A stretch of 64,000 nucleotides of DNA from Pseudobutyrivibrio ruminis (lineage in GTDB: Bacteria > Bacillota > Clostridia > Lachnospirales > Lachnospiraceae). The notes under the pieces were generated by a model. That model did not search any database. It worked only from the letters and a program-made list of their open reading frames with translations, and had not been told where the DNA came from. The position numbers and the translations under genes are program-made. The DNA is taken from assembly GCA_015057315.1 (NCBI GenBank), contig SVER01000015.1, forward strand, positions 1 through 64,000, written 5' to 3'. Below are positions 44,556 to 52,935 of the stretch, in pieces. Every line of letters begins with the position of its first letter. The first letter of the stretch is position 1.

Positions 44556-46139
44556 TTATCTTGGTGCTAAAAGTGTGTTTAAATCAACACCTGCCATGCC
44601 GCTTGCCTTAGCAATTGTTTCTGGACTTTCTGCATTCTTATACATTTCATAAGAAACCTTTGCATGATTACTATAATCAAGAAGGCCGTTTGCAAGACCC
44701 TGTGGCATTTCGATATGTGGATCATCCTTTTCACGTGCAAGGATGATTCCATCGATGTGGCTGTTATTGTTGGCAACCATTATCGCATATACGATAGATA
44801 CTGCCTGTGCCTCCTGGCCGGCTGATGATGTGTAACCCTGCTCAGAAAGCTTAACTGTTCTGACTGCACCAGTAGGTGATAGGAATGCTGGCTGACTTAA
44901 GAAATCAGTAAGCACATCAATATTATAAACTGAGATATATTTGGTATTCTGATTACGCTGAATCTTGTCTGTTGGTGCCCATGCCATGTTATTTGTAAGT
45001 GGATAATTGTATGCGTGGAAAGCAAGTCTCCAATCGATATTACCCTGGCTTGCAATGCAATTGTTAAACTGTGTTAGGAATGAACGTGAGCTGTGAAGAC
45101 CACTTGCGCTTGCATTCCAGCTGTGGTCGATACAGGTGTAAACATTTGCATTGGCATTTACTGACTTAATAGCATTGTAGCAAAGACGGAATGCGTTGGC
45201 ATATTCCTGAGTGTATACTGCAAGATTGTTACCACAATTCATGTAGTTCCACTGTCTCCAGGCATTTACCTCGTTTCCAATAATAAAGTTATCCACCTTC
45301 GCTGTCATTCCAAATAAGCTAAATCCACTATAGCGATTAGCAAGGAAAGAAGCTGCTGCTGCAAGTGTCTCTGCACCTTCTGTAGTGGTTGCATTAAGGC
45401 CATAATATGTGTGCTGTCCAATTCCATCTGCAGCGTAAGGGCTCATAAAAAAGCCTGGTGCTGCCTGGTCGCAAACAATAATCATAGAAACCTGTACGCC
45501 CTGTGCAGATAATCTTCCTATTAAATTATCATAAGCAGAAATAAATGCTGTATTAAAATTATAGGATTTACCATTATATACGTATGGAGTTCCACGACCG
45601 TTGGAAATACGGCTAAGCTCGATTGTAACAGTTGCCTGCTTTGCACCAAGCTGTGCTAATGTACGCATACCCATGTTAGATGAACTTGCATCTGCTAACA
45701 AACCCTTCTTGCCATTTTCTGTTCTGGCAATCTTGGTGCTTCCTAGCGCCTCTGGGTTTGTGATAAACATGCTGTTTGAAACAGGCTTAAGGGCTCCACC
45801 GCTTACTACGCAAACAGTGAATTTTTTGAACAATAAAGATGCTTCTGTATTATATCCAAGTGGTGCTGCAAAAGAAGCTGCAGCTGATACTGGGCTTTGT
45901 GCCACATCTACTCCAACTGGTGCCGACTGATTAACATCTGATGCAATTAGATGATAGAGACCATCATCAGATGAAGCTGTTCCCTTAGATGAAACTACTA
46001 CATTTCCGTCTGAAATAAGAACGCCTCCGATAGCAACACTTCCAGCTGCCTCAGCAGTAATTGCAGGAGTGGCTAGAAATGCTGTTACAGCTATAGCTAG
46101 AGCCATAACGAAGCTTGCAATTTTCTTAAAAACTTTCAT
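44556..46139 (-). CDS. Secreted DUF5722 glycosidase-like protein
   Basis: The 527-residue protein has a signal peptide (MKVFKKIASFVMALAIAV with cleavage after TAEAA). The catalytic-like core (about 150-500) resembles DUF5722 and clan GH-A barrels: NFIIGNEVNAWRQWNY supplies a candidate acid/base glutamate, and VKLSEQGYTSS a candidate nucleophile. It may act on cell-surface or extracellular glycan. No anchoring motif is visible. The Shine-Dalgarno lies within the hairpin at 46146-46186. Confidence 0.75.
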   Translation of the reverse strand: MKVFKKIASFVMALAIAVTAFLATPAITAEAAGSVAIGGVLISDGNVVVSSKGTASSDDGLYHLIASDVNQSAPVGVDVAQSPVSAAASFAAPLGYNTEASLLFKKFTVCVVSGGALKPVSNSMFITNPEALGSTKIARTENGKKGLLADASSSNMGMRTLAQLGAKQATVTIELSRISNGRGTPYVYNGKSYNFNTAFISAYDNLIGRLSAQGVQVSMIIVCDQAAPGFFMSPYAADGIGQHTYYGLNATTTEGAETLAAAASFLANRYSGFSLFGMTAKVDNFIIGNEVNAWRQWNYMNCGNNLAVYTQEYANAFRLCYNAIKSVNANANVYTCIDHSWNASASGLHSSRSFLTQFNNCIASQGNIDWRLAFHAYNYPLTNNMAWAPTDKIQRNQNTKYISVYNIDVLTDFLSQPAFLSPTGAVRTVKLSEQGYTSSAGQEAQAVSIVYAIMVANNNSHIDGIILAREKDDPHIEMPQGLANGLLDYSNHAKVSYEMYKNAESPETIAKASGMAGVDLNTLLAPR

Positions 46140-46145
46140 AAAAAA

Positions 46146-46186
46146 ATAACTCCTTAAATTTTAAATTACAAAATCTCAGGAGTTAT
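46146..46186 (-). promoter_or_regulatory. Start-proximal hairpin containing a Shine-Dalgarno
   Basis: A 9-bp stem (46146-46154 with 46178-46186) with a 23-base loop is followed on the minus strand by seven T and then the ATG at 46139. AAGGAG at 46150-46155 is in the 3' arm. This is the third example of the arrangement in the window. Confidence 0.7.
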
Positions 46187-46254
46187 AATAACATATATTT
46201 TGGAAAAATGTGTGAATTCTTGTAACTTTTCCAAAAAAATAATAATTGTGGCCT

Positions 46255-46596
46255 TTATACGCCTAAACTGGCAATTATTATACCAACAATAATCACTAAA
46301 AGCCCAAGAGCCTTCTTCTTACTAATACTTTCCTTTAAAAAGATTCTGCCTAAGATAGCAACCCAGATATATCCTGTAGCCTCAAGAATAGGGCCAAGTG
46401 AAAGTGGAACTTCCTTGTAGCCGATTACTGAACAAAGTGATGCTGCAAAGAATACAACGTACGCTCCCATTACCATTGGATTAAGATATTCCGCAAGTTT
46501 GTTAGGATATTCCTTCTCCGCTGCCTTTTTTAAAACAATCTGTGAGACGGATGCAATAAATGTACCCGTAAGCATAATTAAAGCATATTTAAGCAT
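46255..46596 (-). CDS. SMR/EamA-type small membrane protein, subunit B of a putative flippase
   Basis: The 113-residue protein has four hydrophobic helices and the small-multidrug-resistance pattern (LGPILEATGYIWVAILGRIF, KKALGLLVIIVGIIIASLG). It overlaps the preceding four-helix gene by eight bases, suggesting a heterodimer like ArnE/ArnF that flips undecaprenyl-phosphate-linked sugar. The true start is the ATG at 46596 after AAAGGAGG, not an in-frame codon 25 codons upstream. Confidence 0.82.
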   Translation of the reverse strand: MLKYALIMLTGTFIASVSQIVLKKAAEKEYPNKLAEYLNPMVMGAYVVFFAASLCSVIGYKEVPLSLGPILEATGYIWVAILGRIFLKESISKKKALGLLVIIVGIIIASLGV

Positions 46597-46981
46597 TATT
46601 TCCGTCCTCCTTTGAATCTTCTTTTGTGGCACTGCTGTCTTCGTCACCACTAACAACCAAGTAAACTCCAAGGATTACAACAGCTGCTCCGATAACCTTT
46701 TGAATAGTAATGCCTTCATGAAAAATAACAAATCCCCATACGAGCCCCCAAAGTGTTGTCACGGCTTTGTTAGCATAGGTGGTAATTAAAGGAAGATGCT
46801 TAAGTACCTGCTGCCATGCGATGGCGTAAAATCCCAAGATACAAACCACTATTGCGTAGAAGAAAATCCACTTAGGACTTAAAAATTCGTACTGGGCAGC
46901 TGTTTTGGAGCAGATGCTATTTAGGGAATACACTAAAATAATTATGTGAAGAATCACAAACCATTTGATTTTTTCTTTCAT
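46589..46981 (-). CDS. SMR/EamA-type small membrane protein, subunit A of a putative flippase
   Basis: The 130-residue protein has four hydrophobic helices (SPKWIFFYAIVVCILGFYAI, NKAVTTLWGLVWGFVIFHEG) and an acidic 20-residue tail. The arrangement matches small DMT-superfamily half-transporters. With its overlapping partner it probably forms an asymmetric lipid-sugar flippase. It follows the GT4 gene by 15 bases and is preceded by AAGGAG. Confidence 0.82.
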   Translation of the reverse strand: MKEKIKWFVILHIIILVYSLNSICSKTAAQYEFLSPKWIFFYAIVVCILGFYAIAWQQVLKHLPLITTYANKAVTTLWGLVWGFVIFHEGITIQKVIGAAVVILGVYLVVSGDEDSSATKEDSKEDGNNA

Positions 46982-46996
46982 TCTAAAAACTCCTTC

Positions 46997-48037
46997 TTAA
47001 TTAATTCCATATATCTTACAAAGCGTAGCCTTGTAGTTATCTATATTGTTAACTTCCTTAGAACGGGCATGCTGCTGTTCCACCAGAGATGCATGCAGGC
47101 TTTCATCTGAAAGTACTTTTACTAAGATATCTGCAAATTCCTCATCATTATCTGATAAGAAGCCGTTCTCACCATTTCTAACTAAATCCTTAAGGCCATC
47201 TGTTGGAGTGCTAACGATTGGGACACCTAATGCTATTGCCTCCAGTGCCACCATTGGAAGCCCCTCCCAACGGGATGTCATTACCATGATTTTAGAATCA
47301 TGAAGCATCTTGGCTGGATTTGGTTGAAAGCCTAAAAAGCTTACATTGGAATCCAGATTTAGTTCACTACAAAGAGCTTTTATCTCAGCTTCCTCTTCAC
47401 CATTTCCAACAATTGCGATCTTAATATCTGATTTCTTATTGCAAGCTATTCTTAATATATGAAGTAATCTCTGAATATTCTTTGGGTAAGTCATTCGACC
47501 AATAAAAATAATATCAAAATCATAATTATTTGTGTCTAATGCCATGCGCTGTCTTAGATTATTTTCATCCATTACATTATATAAGACCACGCTCTTGTCC
47601 TTAAATGCTGAATGGAAAGCATAACCATTAAAGGCACTATTTGATACCCAAATTATGTTTTTTGCCTTTTTAGCTGCAAAATAATATGCTATAGACTTAG
47701 GTGAAAGTCCCCTGCTATTAAACGCATTATTATGAATGTGTGAAATAAGTGGTATTGTACCACATGCTTTAGCTGCAAGAAATCCTGCACGCATGTCATG
47801 GGCGTGGATTACATCAGGCTGATATGCGACAATTACACGTTTTAGCTCGGAAGTGTTCATTTTTTTTATTGGATAAAAATTAATGTCGCGCTCTTCTAAC
47901 GCTTTGCGGACTGTACCATCAGGACTGCAATATGCCATCTCAACATCACTGTCATCCTTGAACATATTTATAATTTGACATACAACATTCTCAGCTCCTG
48001 AAAATATTTGCGAACTTAAAATGTGTAGAACCTTCAT
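46997..48037 (-). CDS. Glycosyltransferase family 4
   Basis: The 346-residue GT-B enzyme has an N-terminal acceptor domain (FSGAENVVCQIINMF, DVIHAHDMRAGFLAAKACG) and a C-terminal donor domain with DIIFIGRMTYPKNIQR and the EX7E-like EGLPMVALEAIALGVP. The start at 48037 is chosen because AAAGGA lies seven bases upstream; an ATG five codons earlier lacks a site. It is part of the capsule or exopolysaccharide operon, and donor and acceptor are unknown. Confidence 0.9.
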   Translation of the reverse strand: MKVLHILSSQIFSGAENVVCQIINMFKDDSDVEMAYCSPDGTVRKALEERDINFYPIKKMNTSELKRVIVAYQPDVIHAHDMRAGFLAAKACGTIPLISHIHNNAFNSRGLSPKSIAYYFAAKKAKNIIWVSNSAFNGYAFHSAFKDKSVVLYNVMDENNLRQRMALDTNNYDFDIIFIGRMTYPKNIQRLLHILRIACNKKSDIKIAIVGNGEEEAEIKALCSELNLDSNVSFLGFQPNPAKMLHDSKIMVMTSRWEGLPMVALEAIALGVPIVSTPTDGLKDLVRNGENGFLSDNDEEFADILVKVLSDESLHASLVEQQHARSKEVNNIDNYKATLCKIYGIN

Positions 48038-48093
48038 AACTATTCCTTTCATAAAATAATTGTAGCCGTATATGCGACTACAATTATCATTTA

Positions 48094-48492
48094 CTAAATC
48101 TCTTCTTCAAAATCAAAATCGTGGAACAAGAACTTTCGGCAGGCAAGTAAGATTGCAATTGCAATAATGCTAATCAAAGCGTTAAGTGGCTTTTCATGAC
48201 CTGCAACAAGACCTCTAGCAATAGCAAAAATCAGCACCTCAACAACTGTATTCATAGAATGTCTGATAAGCATTCTGATAAACTCAATAACAATGATTAC
48301 TGAAAATGCAGTGCTCATGAGGTTTTCAATGTAAACATCAAAGCTACTACCACCAAAATTAAGTACTGTTAGGATTAGATTGAATATACCATACATTACT
48401 CCAACTAGAAGCAATACTGCTGCAATCTTTTCCAAAAACACCGGCATTCTAAGAACTGCGTTGTGCCATTTTTCTCTTTTGTTATTTGGCAT
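48094..48492 (-). CDS. PsiE-like small membrane protein
   Basis: The 132-residue protein has four hydrophobic segments. Its pattern (VIIVIEFIRMLIRHSMNTVVEVLIFAIARG, split by charged residues) resembles the phosphate-starvation-inducible PsiE family, whose function is not established. It lies inside the glycan operon between capG and the GT4 gene and has AGGAGG before the ATG. Weak family resemblance is the only evidence of identity. Confidence 0.6.
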   Translation of the reverse strand: MPNNKREKWHNAVLRMPVFLEKIAAVLLLVGVMYGIFNLILTVLNFGGSSFDVYIENLMSTAFSVIIVIEFIRMLIRHSMNTVVEVLIFAIARGLVAGHEKPLNALISIIAIAILLACRKFLFHDFDFEEEI

Positions 48493-48522
48493 AAGGGGTC
48501 CTCCTATATATGTTTACAATGA

Positions 48523-48603
48523 AGAACTGCCATTTAAAATTGCCTTCGGCAATGGGCAGTTCTGGGCAAACAATTTTACACATTAAAATGTGTAAAATTG
48601 TTT
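48523..48603 (-). terminator. Tandem stable hairpins after capG
   Basis: Hairpin one is a 17-bp perfect stem (48568-48584 with 48587-48603) that overlaps the capG stop codon. Hairpin two pairs 48523-48531 with 48555-48563 and contains an inner 6-bp stem (48539-48544 with 48548-48553); on the plus strand its tip reads GCCTTCGGC, a UUCG-type loop. There is no T-run, so RNA stabilisation or attenuation is as likely as termination. Confidence 0.6.
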
Positions 48604-49753
48604 ACTTTCGCCATACCATCTTATTAACTACACCTGTATAAGACTGAATAATCTTTACAACCTTTGTTGAAACATTCTCTTCGATGTAATCAGGTACTGG
48701 GATGCCGTAATCTTCCTCCTCGTTCATATCAATAGCTGTTGTGACAGCCTGAAGAAGTGAATGCTCATCAATACCTGCAAGCACGAAGCAAGCCTTATCA
48801 AGAGCCTCTGGACGCTCTGTTGATGTACGAATGCATACTGCAGGGAATGGATGCCCAATACTTGTAAAGAAGCTTGATTCCTCTGGCAATGTGCCTGAAT
48901 CTGAAACAACTGCAAATGCATTCATCTGCAAGTGATTATAATCATGGAAGCCAAGTGGCTCATGCATTCTAACACGTGGGTCAAGCTTGAAGCCTGTAGC
49001 CTCTAAACGCTTACGGCTACGTGGATGACAGCTATAAAGGATTGGCATATCGTACTTTTCAGCCAGCTTATTGATAGCTGTAAAAAGAGATGTAAAATTC
49101 TTTTCTGTATCAATATTTTCCTCACGGTGAGCTGAAAGAAGGATATACTTCTTTGGCTCAAGCCCAAGCTTTTCAAGGACATCTGATGCCTCAATAGCCT
49201 CAAGATTCTCATGCAATACCTCTGCCATTGGAGAGCCTGTTACATAAGTACGCTCCTTTGGAAGGCCGCACTCTGCAAGATATCTTCTTGCATGCTCTGA
49301 ATAAGCCATATTTACATCTGAAATAATATCTACAATACGACGATTTGTCTCCTCTGGAAGGCACTCATCCTTACATCTATTACCAGCCTCCATGTGGAAG
49401 ATTGGAATATGCAATCTCTTAGCCGCAATAGCTGAAAGGCAAGAGTTAGTATCACCAAGTATAAGAAGTGCGTCTGGGTTAATTTCTACCATAAGTTCGT
49501 AAGATCTAGCTATAATATTTCCTACTGTCTGACCCAGGTTATCGCCTACGGCGTCCATATATACATCTGGGTCATCCAGCTTAAGATCCTTGAAGAACAC
49601 GCCATTAAGATTATAGTCGTAGTTCTGGCCTGTGTGTGCTAAGACGCAGTCGAAGTACTTGCGGCACTTTTTGATTACGGCGGCAAGACGGATGATTTCG
49701 GGTCTTGTGCCTACTATGATTAATAATTTTAGTTTTCCGTTGTTTTTGAACAT
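48602..49753 (-). CDS. capG: UDP-N-acetylglucosamine-2-epimerase family, CapG-like
   Basis: The 383-residue GT-B-fold epimerase has IIVGTRPEIIRLAAVIK at the N-terminus, HTGQNYD, ILGDTNSCLSA and HMEAGNRCKDECLPEETNR. The last motif is characteristic of CapG/FnlC rather than WecB. With capE and capF upstream it should complete UDP-N-acetyl-L-fucosamine synthesis by C2 epimerisation. The in-frame 55 codons upstream are repeat R4 sequence; the ATG at 49753 uses GAGGG from the tail of that repeat as Shine-Dalgarno. Confidence 0.9.
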   Translation of the reverse strand: MFKNNGKLKLLIIVGTRPEIIRLAAVIKKCRKYFDCVLAHTGQNYDYNLNGVFFKDLKLDDPDVYMDAVGDNLGQTVGNIIARSYELMVEINPDALLILGDTNSCLSAIAAKRLHIPIFHMEAGNRCKDECLPEETNRRIVDIISDVNMAYSEHARRYLAECGLPKERTYVTGSPMAEVLHENLEAIEASDVLEKLGLEPKKYILLSAHREENIDTEKNFTSLFTAINKLAEKYDMPILYSCHPRSRKRLEATGFKLDPRVRMHEPLGFHDYNHLQMNAFAVVSDSGTLPEESSFFTSIGHPFPAVCIRTSTERPEALDKACFVLAGIDEHSLLQAVTTAIDMNEEEDYGIPVPDYIEENVSTKVVKIIQSYTGVVNKMVWRK

Positions 49754-49759
49754 AATTTT

Positions 49760-49859
49760 ACCCTCATCAGTCAGCTTCGCTGACAGCTTTTCTCGCCTCC
49801 CGGCTCGGTCGTTGCTAAACAGGCTCCACTGGAGCCTAGCAACCCATGGGGAGAAGCCT
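49760..49859 (-). repeat. Short two-hairpin repeat, enlarged copy R4
   Basis: The outer AGGCTTCTCC/GGAGAAGCCT-like ends, the GTCAGCGAAGCTGAC hairpin and the TGATGAGGG tail match R1, but the central loop is replaced by about 50 bases containing another hairpin (TTGCTA/TAGCAA enclosing GGCTCCA/TGGAGCC). It sits between capF and capG, and its tail provides the capG ribosome site. Confidence 0.85.
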
Positions 49860-49860
49860 T

Positions 49861-51081
49861 TTATACTTTTTCGAAATATGTGTCTGGTCTGTCCTGCTCC
49901 AGTAACTCGTTGGCCCACATGAGGGTTACGAGGTCGGTGGTGTCAGATAGGTTGATGATGTTGTGGGTGTAGCCTGGTAGCATGTGGACGGCCTGGATTT
50001 TTTCGCCGCTTACCTCAAATTCAATCATTGGGTAAGGATTGCCGTTTTCATCTACACCTACGCGGCGTTGTTGGATTAGGCCGTGGCCTGATACAACGAT
50101 AAAGAATTCCCATTTTGTATGGTGCCAGTGCTGACCCTTGGTAATACCTGGCTTGCTGATATTTACGGAGAACTGACCGTGGTTAGCAGTTTTAAGAAGC
50201 TCTGTAAATGAGCCACGGTTATCTACGTTCATCTTTAAATCAAAGCATGCCTTATCCTTTGGAAGGTAGCTAAGGTATGTGCTATAAAGCTTCTTGGCAA
50301 AGCTGCCATTTGGGATGGCTGGCATCATTAGTGTAGTAGGCTGTGCAACAAAGCTGTCCAGTAGCTCCACTATCTCGCCTAAGGTGACATTGTGTGAAAC
50401 TGGTACGTAGCAGTATCTTCCTGCAGTGTCTGCCACCACCTGGCCATCATCGTCATAATCGCAACGGTGTTCATTGCCGCGAAGGGCATCTACCATTTCG
50501 TTAACCAAATCATCTATGTATACCAGAGTAAGCTCTGTGCTAGGGTCGTTGACGGTGATTTCAAGGCCGTTAGCTTTGTTATTACAGAATGTAGCAACAG
50601 CTGAATTGTAATTTGGTCTGCACCATTTTCCAAAAAGATTAGGGAAGCGGTAAACAAGTACCTTAGCCCCAGTCTCCTGCTCATACTTAAAGAAAAGCTC
50701 CTCTCCTGCAAGCTTACTCTTACCATAATCGCTGCCAGCATATCTACCTAGAAGTGTAGCCTGAATAGATGATGAAAGCATTACAGGGCAAGTGTTGCCA
50801 TGCTTCTTTAATGTATCTAACAAAGTGCTAGCGAAGCCAAAATTGCCTTCCATGAATTCGGATGTGTCCTTAGGACGATTAACGCCTGCAAGGTTAAATA
50901 CGAAATCGCAATCGCTACAATATTTATCAAGCTCTTCTAATGAAGAATCTCTGTCATATTCATAGATTACAATTTCCTCATCTAGGCCGTGGAACTTATC
51001 TCTTCCATCGGCTGCGCACTTAAGTGTCTCTACTAAATTTTTACCAACAAATCCGGCTGCACCGGTAACTAATATCTTCAT
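49861..51081 (-). CDS. capF: CapF-like bifunctional reductase with C-terminal cupin
   Basis: The 406-residue protein has an N-terminal SDR domain (KILVTGAAGFVGKNL, YGKSKLAGEELFF catalytic Tyr-Lys) and a C-terminal cupin (GITKGQHWHHTKWEFFIVVS) with metal-binding histidines. This is the CapF/FnlB architecture that reduces the 4-keto intermediate to UDP-L-talose-type sugar after cupin-assisted epimerisation. It starts seven bases after capE, and GGAGAAA lies upstream of the ATG. Confidence 0.93.
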   Translation of the reverse strand: MKILVTGAAGFVGKNLVETLKCAADGRDKFHGLDEEIVIYEYDRDSSLEELDKYCSDCDFVFNLAGVNRPKDTSEFMEGNFGFASTLLDTLKKHGNTCPVMLSSSIQATLLGRYAGSDYGKSKLAGEELFFKYEQETGAKVLVYRFPNLFGKWCRPNYNSAVATFCNNKANGLEITVNDPSTELTLVYIDDLVNEMVDALRGNEHRCDYDDDGQVVADTAGRYCYVPVSHNVTLGEIVELLDSFVAQPTTLMMPAIPNGSFAKKLYSTYLSYLPKDKACFDLKMNVDNRGSFTELLKTANHGQFSVNISKPGITKGQHWHHTKWEFFIVVSGHGLIQQRRVGVDENGNPYPMIEFEVSGEKIQAVHMLPGYTHNIINLSDTTDLVTLMWANELLEQDRPDTYFEKV

Positions 51082-51087
51082 TAACTA

Positions 51088-52131
51088 TTATTTCTCCATT
51101 GAAGCAAGCATGTCTCTAACATAATCTGTAGTCATAATCTTATCAACAGTGCCCTGTACATCAAGACGCTTTGTGTTGTGTGATGTGTAAGCATCTGCAG
51201 CCATAGTGTGAACCTGGCCATCTACAAAGAACTTGTCGTAGTTAAGGTCACGTCCATCTGGAAGAACGCGGTAGTAGTTACCCATATCTACTGAACGAAC
51301 ACACTCTTCGTTTGTCATAAGTGTCTCGAATAATTTCTCGCCGTGACGTGTACCGATAATCTTAGTACCTGTGTCGCCAAAGAGCTGCTGAACAGCCTTT
51401 GCAAGGTCACCGATTGTAGAAGCGTCAGACTTCTGAACAAATAAGTCACCTGGCTCGCCATGCTCGAATGCAAACATAACAAGAGCAACTGCCTCGTCAA
51501 GGTTCATAAGGAAACGTGTCATGTTAGGGTCTGTGATAGTGATTGGGTTACCTGCCTTAATCTGGTCGATGAAAAGAGGAATAACTGAACCACGTGAGCA
51601 CATAACGTTACCGTAACGTGTAGTACAGATTGTAGTCTTACCTGCTGCAACACGTGCATTTGCACCGATTACCTTTTCCATCATAGCCTTTGAAATACCC
51701 ATTGCATTGATTGGGTAAGCAGCCTTATCTGTTGAAAGGCAAACAACACGCTGAACCCCTGCCTCTACTGCTGCATGAAGCACGTTGTCAGTACCCTCTA
51801 CATTAGTGCGAACAGCTTCCATTGGGAAGAACTCGCATGATGGCACCTGTTTAAGTGCTGCTGCATGGAAAATGAAATCAACACCTGGCATAGCATCCTG
51901 CACTGAGCGCATGTTACGAACATCGCCAATATAGAACTTAACCTTACCTGCAAGGTCTGGATGCTCAGCCTGAAGCTGATGTCTCATATCATCCTGCTTC
52001 TTCTCATCACGTGAAAAAATACGGATTTCCTTTAAATCTGAATCCAAGAAATGCTTAAGTACAGTACTACCAAATGAGCCTGTACCACCTGTAATCATAA
52101 GTGTTTTATCTTTGAATAAATCGCAATTCAT
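51088..52131 (-). CDS. capE: CapE-like UDP-GlcNAc 4,6-dehydratase/5-epimerase
   Basis: The 347-residue SDR enzyme starts UDP-N-acetyl-L-fucosamine synthesis. It has the nucleotide-binding motif ITGGTGSFGSTVLKHF, the catalytic segment STDKAAYPINAMGISKAMM typical of CapE/FnlA (Met-Lys replacing Tyr), and DPNMTRFLMNLDEAV. GAAGGAGA precedes the ATG. It is the first gene of capE-capF-capG. Confidence 0.95.
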   Translation of the reverse strand: MNCDLFKDKTLMITGGTGSFGSTVLKHFLDSDLKEIRIFSRDEKKQDDMRHQLQAEHPDLAGKVKFYIGDVRNMRSVQDAMPGVDFIFHAAALKQVPSCEFFPMEAVRTNVEGTDNVLHAAVEAGVQRVVCLSTDKAAYPINAMGISKAMMEKVIGANARVAAGKTTICTTRYGNVMCSRGSVIPLFIDQIKAGNPITITDPNMTRFLMNLDEAVALVMFAFEHGEPGDLFVQKSDASTIGDLAKAVQQLFGDTGTKIIGTRHGEKLFETLMTNEECVRSVDMGNYYRVLPDGRDLNYDKFFVDGQVHTMAADAYTSHNTKRLDVQGTVDKIMTTDYVRDMLASMEK

Positions 52132-52362
52132 TGCTTTTCTCCTTCAATATAAGAATCTTTATAATAAAGCCATAATTTGCCTTCGGGTCATATTATAACA
52201 CACATATTGTTTTCATAAAAATCTTATTTAGTTTTTCTTTGATTTATAGTTAATTTACCACAATTGTAACCCTTCTATATCAAACTGATACATGCCATTT
52301 ACACAATCTGATTAAATTAATGTTGTAGTTACAAATAGCTTGATTAATAGGAGGTTTTCAGT

Positions 52363-52863
52363 ATGGATGAAAGTTTGACTAATAAACCAAAAATGGTGAA
52401 ACTTGTGATTATGATAGGGCTGCCTATTATTGTTGGCTTACTATCTGCATTTCTTACTGGAGATGCAATGATAGAATATGGTGATTTGGTTAAGCCACCT
52501 TTGGCTCCGCCTGCATGGCTTTTTCCAACAGCATGGACCGTACTTTATATTCTAATGGGTCTTGGTAGTTACTTCTTACTTGTTGCAGACACAGATACCG
52601 AGCAGCAATTTAACGATAGGCGAACAGCCCTGATTATTTATTTTATCCAGCTGGGCTTCAATTTTGGCTGGTCATTATTCTTCTTCCTTGGCAAGTTTTA
52701 TATTTTCTCATTTATCTGGCTAATGATTATGTGGGTAATGATAATTGCCTTGGTTGTTAAATCTTCGAGAGTTTGTACAAAAGCTACTTTAATGTTTGTT
52801 CCTTATTTACTTTGGACCACATTTGCTGCGTACTTAAATGTAATGATTGCAATATTAAACTAA
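52363..52863 (+). CDS. tspO: TspO/MBR family protein
   Basis: The 166-residue membrane protein has five hydrophobic helices. The tryptophan-rich family motif is clear in KPPLAPPAWLFPTAWTVLYI and LGFNFGWSLFF. TspO proteins bind porphyrins and have been linked to stress or tetrapyrrole handling. It stands alone on the plus strand with AGGAGG before the ATG and a terminator at 52878. Confidence 0.93.
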   Translation: MDESLTNKPKMVKLVIMIGLPIIVGLLSAFLTGDAMIEYGDLVKPPLAPPAWLFPTAWTVLYILMGLGSYFLLVADTDTEQQFNDRRTALIIYFIQLGFNFGWSLFFFLGKFYIFSFIWLMIMWVMIIALVVKSSRVCTKATLMFVPYLLWTTFAAYLNVMIAILN

Positions 52864-52877
52864 CATACCTACAATTA

Positions 52878-52915
52878 AAGCTCACTACCAGGCTTATTTA
52901 CCCGGTGGTGAGCTT
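52878..52915 (+). terminator. Shared terminator of tspO and the antiporter gene
   Basis: A 12-bp stem (52878-52889 with 52904-52915, one T-G pair) lies between convergent stop codons and is followed by TTT on the plus strand. Confidence 0.8.
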
Positions 52916-52935
52916 TTATAATGTCACGTATAAAT

